Made by a program: the position numbers and the translations under genes. Below the pieces are notes generated by a model. It was given only the letters and a program-made list of their open reading frames with translations, searched no databases and was not told the DNA's origin. A stretch of DNA of 11,349 bases from Duncaniella sp. Its GTDB lineage: Bacteria > Bacteroidota > Bacteroidia > Bacteroidales > Muribaculaceae. The stretch lies in NCBI GenBank assembly GCA_029052375.1, contig JAIDJD010000094.1:1-11349 (forward strand), read 5' to 3'. This document shows, in pieces, positions 6,584 through 11,349 of the stretch. Numbering within the stretch: position 1 is the first letter of the stretch; every line of letters begins with the position of its first letter.

Positions 6584-9500
6584 TCTTCGGGTCGTTTGAT
6601 GCGGTAGAAGGCTGTGTAGAAGAGGGGTATGAGGATGAGTGTGATCACCGTTCCGGCGGCGAGGCCTGCCATGATGGCTATGGCCAGCGATCCGTACATC
6701 GGGTCGCCGAGCAGTGGTATCATGCCGACGATGGTCGTGAGCGAGGCCATGAGCACGGGGCGCACACGGCTGACCGAAGCCTCGATGACGGCGTGGTAGG
6801 GGTGGCGTCCTTCCTCGGTCTCCTGGCGGTTGATTTCGTCGAGGAGCACTATGACATTCTTCATCATCATGCCCATGAGGCCCATGAGGCCGATGATGGC
6901 CATGAAGGTGAACGGCGTCCCGCTCAAGAGCAGGGCCGGAGCTATGCCTATCATCACAAAGGGGAGGCAGAGCAGGGTCAGCCACAGCTTGCGCCAGCTG
7001 TTGAAGAGCATCAGCAATATCACTATGATTATGAAGGCGGTGATGGGGATATACTTCAGCAGGTTGGTGATGGCGTCGGCCTGGAGCTCGCCCTCGCCCA
7101 CCCATCGCATCGTGTAGCCTGCGGGGAGCTTGATGGCCTCGATGCCCGACTTGATTTCCTGCACCACCTTGGCGGGAGTGGCGTCCGGGTTGTAGGGGTT
7201 GGGGTCACACTCGGCCTCTATCACACGGCGTCCGTTGAGCCTCCTCACTGTCTGCTCCTCCCAGCCGAGGGTCATGTCGGGCGAGACAGAGCCGAGGGGT
7301 ACAGCGTGGAACATCTTGTCTGTCAGAGCCGAGGGGTCGCCTCCGGAGAGTGCCTGGGTGACGGCTCCCTGGTCGAGGCGGACGTTGGTCATGCTCCAGA
7401 CGGGGATGTCGCGCGGGTCTTCTATCAGGCTGCCGTCGGCGTTGCGGACGCGCAGGTTGACGAGCATCATCTTGTCCTGGTCCGGAATCACGCCTACCGT
7501 CATGCCGTCTGTGGCGGCCTGGAGGGCATTGCCGATGTCTGAGCGCGAGATGCCGGCGCGGACGCCCGAGGCGTGGTCGTAGTCGGCCACGATGGTCTTG
7601 CCCTGCGGACGCCAGTTGTTCTGGACCGAGTAGGGGTCTACGTAGGGGCAGGCTCTCATCACAGCCTCGGCCTCGGCCGAGAGGCGTTTGAGCACGGCGG
7701 GGTCAGGCCCGGCAAACTCCACCTCGACGGTGTGGGAGGAGGATATCGAGAAGTTGTACTTGCGTATGCGTATGTATGCGTCGGGCCAGAGCTTCCTCAG
7801 CCTCTTGAGCAGGCCGGGTATCACCTCTGTGACGGTCTTGAAATCCTTGCAGTCCACTATGAGCTCGGCATACGGGTCGCCGCCGCTCGACATGGGGCGC
7901 ACGAGGCAGTAGCGGGCAGGGGCGGCGCCCATGCTCATGGCCACGCGCTCTACCTTGGGCTCGGACATCACGGTGTCGCTCATGGCCAGCATCTCGTCGC
8001 GGACATAGGTGGGCGTGCTCTGGGCGGGAAAGTAGCACTCGACCACAAACTGGCGGTAGTCGAAGTCGGGGAAGAAGAGATTCTTGACCTTGACCATCGA
8101 GACACCGCAGACTATCAGCAGGGCCACGGCCGCGCCTATGGTCAGCCACTTGTATTCTATCAGCTTGGTGACGGATTTGCGTATGAAGCGGTGGGCCGGC
8201 GAGTTCATCACCTTGGCGTCGCCGCCCTCTTTTTTCTCCTCGTCCTTCTCTTTTTTGGAGAGCCATGCGGCGGCGCAGACAGGAACCTGAACGAGGGCGA
8301 GCACCCAGCTTGCGAGGAGGCTGACGCAGAGCACCAGGAAGAGGTCTCCGGCATATTCGCCCGCCGAGTCGGGAGAGAGGTAGATGGCCACGAATGTGGC
8401 GGCGGCGATGACGGTGGCGCCGAGCAGGGGCATGGCCGTGCGGCGTCCGATGTTGTAGAGATACTGGCTCGGGGGCAGGCCGCGCTTGCGGTCTACGAGG
8501 ATGCCGTCCATGATCACCACGGCGTTGTCCACGAGCATACCCATGGCCACGATGAAGGCGCCGAGCGATATGCGCTGGAGGGTGGTGCCGCACTGGAGCA
8601 GGATGGGGAACGAGACTGCTATCGTCAGCACGAGGCCGAAGCCTATGATGGCGCCGCTCTTGAAGCCCATGGTGAAGATGAGCACCAGCACCACGATGAC
8701 CACAGACATCAGCAGGTTCCACATGAAGGAGGATATAGCCTCGGACACCTTGTCGGGCTGGAAGAATATCTTCTCTGTGGCCATGCCTGCGGGCATGGTG
8801 GAGAGCACCTCCTCGACGCGCTTGTCCACGGCCTTGCCAACGTCGGGCACCACGGCGTCCTTCTCCATGGCCACGCAGACGGCCAGGGCGGGTTCGCGCC
8901 CTACGAAGAACCCGTTGCGTTGCGGGTCGGCGAGGGCGCGCTCTATGGTGGCGATGTCGCCGAGGCGCACCAGCTTGCCGTCAGGGGTCGAGACAGTCAG
9001 CTCTCGCAGCTGGTCTTCGTTGTCGACTGGCGAGGCCACGCGGAAGGCGAGGCGGTCCGAGGCTACCTCGGCACTCCCTGCGCCCACGGGCTTGCCCACA
9101 GACTGGAGAGTGCTCATGATCTGTGTAGGCAGCAGGCCGTTGCGGGCGAGCTCCTCCTTGGAGAGTGTGATGTTGACCACTTCGTCGAGGCCGCCCGAGA
9201 TGGAGACGCGCTTGACGCCGGGGACAGCCAGTATCTCGCGCCTGAGCACCTTGGCGTGGCGGAGCATCTCGGGATAGTCATATCCCGGGGCTGTGAAGGC
9301 ATAGAAGATGCCGTAGACATCCATCATGTCGTCGAGCACCACGGGGTCGTATGTCCCTGCCGGGAGGCGCGGGGCGATGTCCGAGACCTTGCGGCGCACG
9401 AGGTCGAAGTGCTGTTCGAGGTCCTTGGTGAGCACGGACATCTTGAACTCTACCGTCACCAAGGCCATTCCGGGCGAGCATTCAGACTTGATTTTGTAGA

Positions 9501-9732
9501 CGTCGGGGAGGGTGCGGAGCTCTTCCTCGAGCATCTGGGAGACGTTCAGCTCCACCTCGTGGGCCGAGGCGCCGGGGTAGGGGACCGCCACCATGGCCTG
9601 CTTGACGGGCACGGCGGGGTCTTCGAGCTTGGGCATATAGATGAAGGAGAGGCATCCGGCCACGAGGATGGCCGCCATGAAGGACCAGAAGAGGGTCCTC
9701 CGCTCCATGAAATACTTGGTGATGCGGTTCAT
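6580..9732 (-). CDS. RND-superfamily efflux pump, inner-membrane permease subunit (AcrB-like)
   Basis: This is a proton-driven inner-membrane pump, probably trimeric, that passes substrates to the adaptor and outer channel. It has 1050 residues, full length. Twelve membrane segments fit the RND layout: TM1 at 12-32, TM2-TM6 at about 338-488, TM7 at 528-548, and TM8-TM12 at about 890-1043, with large periplasmic domains at 33-335 and 549-889. Proton-relay residues are visible: Asp402-Asn403 in TM4 (GMLVDNAVV; AcrB has Asp-Asp) and Lys958 in TM10 (MMMKNVIVLLDE). RPVLMASLTTIVGMIPLL in TM11 is also typical. A Lys/Glu-rich cytoplasmic loop is at 493-507. The HAE-type (drug or hydrophobe) branch fits better than the metal branch, but substrates cannot be read from the sequence. 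ATGA overlaps join it to the adaptor gene upstream and the channel gene downstream. Confidence 0.95.
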   Translation of the reverse strand: MNRITKYFMERRTLFWSFMAAILVAGCLSFIYMPKLEDPAVPVKQAMVAVPYPGASAHEVELNVSQMLEEELRTLPDVYKIKSECSPGMALVTVEFKMSVLTKDLEQHFDLVRRKVSDIAPRLPAGTYDPVVLDDMMDVYGIFYAFTAPGYDYPEMLRHAKVLRREILAVPGVKRVSISGGLDEVVNITLSKEELARNGLLPTQIMSTLQSVGKPVGAGSAEVASDRLAFRVASPVDNEDQLRELTVSTPDGKLVRLGDIATIERALADPQRNGFFVGREPALAVCVAMEKDAVVPDVGKAVDKRVEEVLSTMPAGMATEKIFFQPDKVSEAISSFMWNLLMSVVIVVLVLIFTMGFKSGAIIGFGLVLTIAVSFPILLQCGTTLQRISLGAFIVAMGMLVDNAVVIMDGILVDRKRGLPPSQYLYNIGRRTAMPLLGATVIAAATFVAIYLSPDSAGEYAGDLFLVLCVSLLASWVLALVQVPVCAAAWLSKKEKDEEKKEGGDAKVMNSPAHRFIRKSVTKLIEYKWLTIGAAVALLIVCGVSMVKVKNLFFPDFDYRQFVVECYFPAQSTPTYVRDEMLAMSDTVMSEPKVERVAMSMGAAPARYCLVRPMSSGGDPYAELIVDCKDFKTVTEVIPGLLKRLRKLWPDAYIRIRKYNFSISSSHTVEVEFAGPDPAVLKRLSAEAEAVMRACPYVDPYSVQNNWRPQGKTIVADYDHASGVRAGISRSDIGNALQAATDGMTVGVIPDQDKMMLVNLRVRNADGSLIEDPRDIPVWSMTNVRLDQGAVTQALSGGDPSALTDKMFHAVPLGSVSPDMTLGWEEQTVRRLNGRRVIEAECDPNPYNPDATPAKVVQEIKSGIEAIKLPAGYTMRWVGEGELQADAITNLLKYIPITAFIIIVILLMLFNSWRKLWLTLLCLPFVMIGIAPALLLSGTPFTFMAIIGLMGLMGMMMKNVIVLLDEINRQETEEGRHPYHAVIEASVSRVRPVLMASLTTIVGMIPLLGDPMYGSLAIAIMAGLAAGTVITLILIPLFYTAFYRIKRPEE

Positions 9733-10802
9733 AACAGCCCTCCAGGATTGGTTGCGGAAGGCTCGGCTATGATGTCGACCTTCTCTCCTTCGGTGAGTGC
9801 GCCGACGCCGGCGCGCACTATGCGCTCGTCAGCCTTGAGGCCCGACGTCACGCCTACGGTCCTGGCTCCGGCCACGGAGCGGTCTACGGTGACGGTGCGG
9901 CGTGTCACAGTCGAGTCTGGCGATACCACCCAGACGCTCTCCTCTCCGGCGGGGGTGCGGAAGAGGGCCGAGACGGGCACCTGCACGGCGGTGCTCTCCG
10001 CGCTCGCTCCGGCGAGGCTCATGGATACCTCCACGTTGGTGCCGGAGGTGAGCTGTCCGGCGTCGGCGCGGTCTACAGAGAGGCGCATACGGTAGAGCTG
10101 GTTGCTGTCGGCCTTGGGGACGAGGCTTATGAATCTGCACGGCACCCATGCGCCATCCTTGAGACCCTGCCGGCGGCAGGCATAGGCGGCTGTGCGGGCC
10201 GAGGCGCTGTAGAGCGAGGCGGGGATGTTGACCACCACCTCCATGCCGCTCACATCGAGCAGGTTGAAGACGGCTGTCCCGGCGTCGACCATCTCCGAGC
10301 GCGAGAAGTTGACGCTCTGTATGTAGCCCGAGGCCGGGGCATAGAGCCTGGTGTATGCGAGCTTGTTCTTGTTGGCCTCGAGCTGGACGCCGAGCTGGCG
10401 CAGTCCGGCCGACGCCTTCTCGAAGTCGTTGGCCGACATACTGTTCTTCTCAAAGAGGCGCTTTGCGCGGCCCACCTCTTCCGAGAGCTGGTCATACTGG
10501 ATCTGCAGGGCCTCGACGCCGAGCTTGTAGTCGGCGTCGTCGAGCTGGGCGAGCAGCTGTCCGGCGCGGACATAGTCGCCCTCCTTGACATACAGCTTGG
10601 CTATCTGGCCCGGGGTCTTGAATCCGATGCTTATCCCGTTGGCCTCCTCGACTACGCCTGAGAGGAGGCGCGCCTGTCCGTCGGCCGAGGCCGCCTGAGG
10701 CGTAGTGACATATACACTGTGGCGCGATGTCTGTCCTGACTCATCCCTGCCGCATCCGGTAAGGAGAATGGCCCCGAACAGAAGGGGCATAAGATATTTC
10801 AT
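9729..10802 (-). CDS. RND efflux periplasmic adaptor (membrane fusion) lipoprotein
   Basis: This adaptor bridges the RND pump and the TolC-like channel in the periplasm. It has 357 residues, typical for the family. The lipoprotein signal is clear: MKYLMPLLFGAILLTGC, with Cys17 as lipidation site and Gly18 after it. Domain order: first lipoyl half at about 57-92 (GFKTPGQIAKLYVKEGDYVRAGQLLAQLD), a short alpha-hairpin at 93-148, second lipoyl half at about 149-185 (LYAPASGYIQSVNF), beta-barrel at about 186-265 and membrane-proximal domain from 270 on. The hairpin is short, as in many Bacteroidetes adaptors. Two cysteines, 209 and 222, in the barrel could form a disulfide. It is the first gene of the efflux operon, preceded by a likely promoter and operator. 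Its TGA overlaps the pump ATG. Confidence 0.94.
   Translation of the reverse strand: MKYLMPLLFGAILLTGCGRDESGQTSRHSVYVTTPQAASADGQARLLSGVVEEANGISIGFKTPGQIAKLYVKEGDYVRAGQLLAQLDDADYKLGVEALQIQYDQLSEEVGRAKRLFEKNSMSANDFEKASAGLRQLGVQLEANKNKLAYTRLYAPASGYIQSVNFSRSEMVDAGTAVFNLLDVSGMEVVVNIPASLYSASARTAAYACRRQGLKDGAWVPCRFISLVPKADSNQLYRMRLSVDRADAGQLTSGTNVEVSMSLAGASAESTAVQVPVSALFRTPAGEESVWVVSPDSTVTRRTVTVDRSVAGARTVGVTSGLKADERIVRAGVGALTEGEKVDIIAEPSATNPGGLL
9739..9743 (-). promoter_or_regulatory. Shine-Dalgarno-like site before the RND pump
   Basis: GGAGG lies 6 bases before the pump ATG, within the last codons of the adaptor gene (Gly-Gly). No other start in the window has such a site. It could boost pump translation, or it may simply be two glycine codons. 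Confidence 0.3.
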
Positions 10803-10808
10803 AGCTTG

Positions 10809-10817
10809 ATGGTGATT
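10809..10817 (+). repeat. Operator-like half of a 9-bp inverted repeat (downstream copy)
   Basis: ATGGTGATT on the plus strand, 7 bases upstream of the adaptor start codon and downstream of the -7 box. It matches the reverse complement of the site at 10858-10866. Flanking bases extend the agreement (TnATGGTGATTnG in both). A regulator bound here could block transcription or translation starts. Confidence 0.4.
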
Positions 10818-10836
10818 GGCTTATGTTTTCGGACTG

Positions 10837-10844
10837 CAAAATTA
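10837..10844 (-). promoter_or_regulatory. -7 box of the RND efflux operon promoter
   Basis: Minus-strand TAATTTTG matches TAnnTTTG exactly, 34 bases ahead of the adaptor ATG. No good TTTG is found at the expected -33 distance (the nearest is about 27 bases up), which may mean activator dependence. The box is bracketed by the inverted repeat copies at 10809-10817 and 10858-10866. Confidence 0.5.
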
Positions 10845-10855
10845 CCATAAACATA

Positions 10856-10869
10856 CTAATCACCATTAG
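10856..10869. repeat. Operator-like palindrome (upstream copy of the inverted repeat)
   Basis: CTAAT-CACC-ATTAG is a perfect 5-bp palindrome with a 4-base centre. It contains AATCACCAT (10858-10866), the reverse complement of the copy at 10809-10817. It occupies the -33 side of the efflux promoter, where a repressor or activator would act. No regulator gene is in the window. Confidence 0.4.
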
Positions 10870-10927
10870 CGCAAAAAGAGCGACTGTTGGTAAAAATTGG
10901 AACAATTGATTCAGGCCTAAGGCATCC

Positions 10928-11179
10928 CTACGTCTGCGACAGGTCTGAAATCTCGAATGTCAGATAGAAACAGCTGTCGCTCTCGGCATATTCAACAGGC
11001 TGAGGCTTCTCTCTGTGGACTGTGAAATGTTCGTAGCTGACGGCGTCGCCGTTGATTTTCATCTTGGCCGTGTAGCTGCGCACAACGTGTTTGCCCTGAG
11101 TGAATCTGCTCATGTCCAGCTGAGCATTGGCTCTCGCCAACATACAGCCGAACATGAGCAGAAATAGCATGATTCTCAT
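10928..11179 (-). CDS. Small secreted protein, function unknown
   Basis: This encodes 83 residues that I do not recognise. Residues 1-19 form a signal peptide (MRIMLFLLMFGCML, then ARANA), with likely cleavage before Gln20. Cys12 sits too early and in too poor a context for a lipobox. The mature 64 residues are polar and would fit a small beta-rich domain (VVRSYTAKMKING, SYEHFTVH, CFYLTFEISD), with one cysteine at about 70. There are two candidate ATGs (11177-11179 and three codons later). It lies alone between the barrel protein upstream and the efflux operon, with its own AT-rich 83-base leader region. Composition is less GC-rich than its neighbours. It could be a short lineage-specific gene. 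A remnant of a longer protein is also possible, since the frame ends rather abruptly at SDLSQT. Confidence 0.65.
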   Translation of the reverse strand: MRIMLFLLMFGCMLARANAQLDMSRFTQGKHVVRSYTAKMKINGDAVSYEHFTVHREKPQPVEYAESDSCFYLTFEISDLSQT

Positions 11180-11194
11180 TTATATCAAAATAAC

Positions 11195-11225
11195 CAAAAT
11201 TCAGATATGAATCTAAATTTATAAA
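11195..11225 (-). promoter_or_regulatory. Weak candidate promoter of the 83-residue gene
   Basis: Minus-strand GAATTTTG (11202-11195) is one mismatch from TAnnTTTG, and TTTA lies 19 bases upstream, one mismatch from TTTG. The region is very AT-rich, so this is a weak call. Confidence 0.2.
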
Positions 11226-11231
11226 CTTTAA

Positions 11232-11255
11232 ACCTAAGGCCCTCAGGCCCTAAAC
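11232..11255 (-). terminator. Possible hairpin terminator after the barrel-protein gene
   Basis: On the transcript, two GGCC blocks flank a UGAG loop. Flanking A-U and G-U pairs extend the stem to about ten pairs. It begins 7 bases after the TAG of the upstream gene. The following tract is only moderately U-rich (TTTAAAGTTTATAAATTT), so termination efficiency is doubtful. Confidence 0.3.
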
Positions 11256-11262
11256 CCTAAAC

Positions 11263-11349
11263 CTACTTCCTTTTTTTCTGCTTGGGCTGTATGTTGAGGC
11301 GATACTGGGCGGAGAGGAGGAAGTAGCGCGGCAGGGCGTTGGAGTACGA
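11263..11349 (-). CDS. C-terminal end of an outer-membrane beta-barrel protein, probably TonB-dependent receptor (partial)
   Basis: Only the last 28 codons and the TAG stop are in the window. The residues YSNALPRYFLLSAQYRLN resemble the final strand of many Bacteroidetes TonB-dependent receptors, where LPRYF precedes an aromatic, alternating last strand. An unusual basic tail, IQPKQKKRK, follows that strand. If correct, the protein takes up a ligand across the outer membrane, but no substrate can be inferred. Another barrel family with a similar last strand is possible. Confidence 0.6.
   Translation of the reverse strand, partial: SYSNALPRYFLLSAQYRLNIQPKQKKRK

Noticed and set aside
7573..10095. 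An 840-codon open frame on the plus strand opposite the RND pump and adaptor
   Set aside because: It is a mirror of the minus-strand genes: GC-rich codons and rare TTA, CTA and TCA leave the antisense frame open. The product is His/Gly/Val-rich without domains, while the minus strand encodes textbook RND proteins.
10880..10927. Terminator after the 83-residue gene (AATTG-TTC-CAATT followed by T)
   Set aside because: The stem is five mostly A-T pairs, too weak to call; the GCC-TTA-GGC just after the stop is only three pairs.
11248..11264. Telomere-like CCCTAAA repeats (two tandem copies)
   Set aside because: Only two and a half copies in a bacterial intergenic region; most likely chance or part of the hairpin after the upstream gene.
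1..11349. CRISPR arrays, tRNA/rRNA genes, insertion sequences, toxin-antitoxin or phage defence genes
   Set aside because: Nothing in the intergenic gaps (all about 125 bases or less) has repeat-spacer structure or tRNA form, and no gene resembles a transposase, nuclease or defence protein.

Overview
The window is an 11.3 kb, GC-rich, densely packed stretch in which every supported gene lies on the minus strand. It looks like a Bacteroidales chromosome: it carries a PorQ-type outer-membrane protein, a serine-type sulfatase with an anaerobic sulfatase maturase, a TonB-dependent-receptor-like C-terminus, TAnnTTTG promoter boxes and almost no Shine-Dalgarno sequences. The high GC would suit a Muribaculaceae- or Rikenellaceae-like gut lineage, but the genus cannot be settled from this sequence alone.

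Reading in the direction of transcription (high to low coordinates): (1) 11349-11263 is the C-terminal tail of an outer-membrane beta-barrel protein, followed by a possible hairpin terminator. (2) 11179-10928 encodes an 83-residue secreted protein that I do not recognise. (3) 10802-5261 is a complete tripartite RND efflux operon (periplasmic adaptor lipoprotein, inner-membrane pump, TolC-like outer-membrane channel). Its junctions are two 4-base ATGA overlaps. The promoter region has a good -7 box bracketed by a 9-bp inverted repeat that looks like an operator. (4) 5203-2250 is a four-gene cluster: porQ-like, cmk, ispH and a 109-residue lipoprotein, with an 11-base overlap, a 20-base gap and an ATGA overlap. 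(5) 2195 to the left edge holds an exported serine-type sulfatase and the N-terminal 60% or so of the radical-SAM enzyme expected to mature it.

The genes form three functional blocks: export of small molecules through an RND pump; a mixed block joining an outer-membrane protein of type IX secretion to CMP/dCMP phosphorylation and the last step of the MEP isoprenoid pathway; and sulfate-ester cleavage with its own activating enzyme. I see no tRNA, rRNA, CRISPR array, insertion sequence or phage gene, and no gene-free stretch longer than about 125 bases. Nothing here is clearly a wholly new system. The points most worth checking are the reading-frame puzzle at the sulfatase/maturase junction, the operator-like repeats of the efflux operon, and the two small uncharacterised exported proteins.
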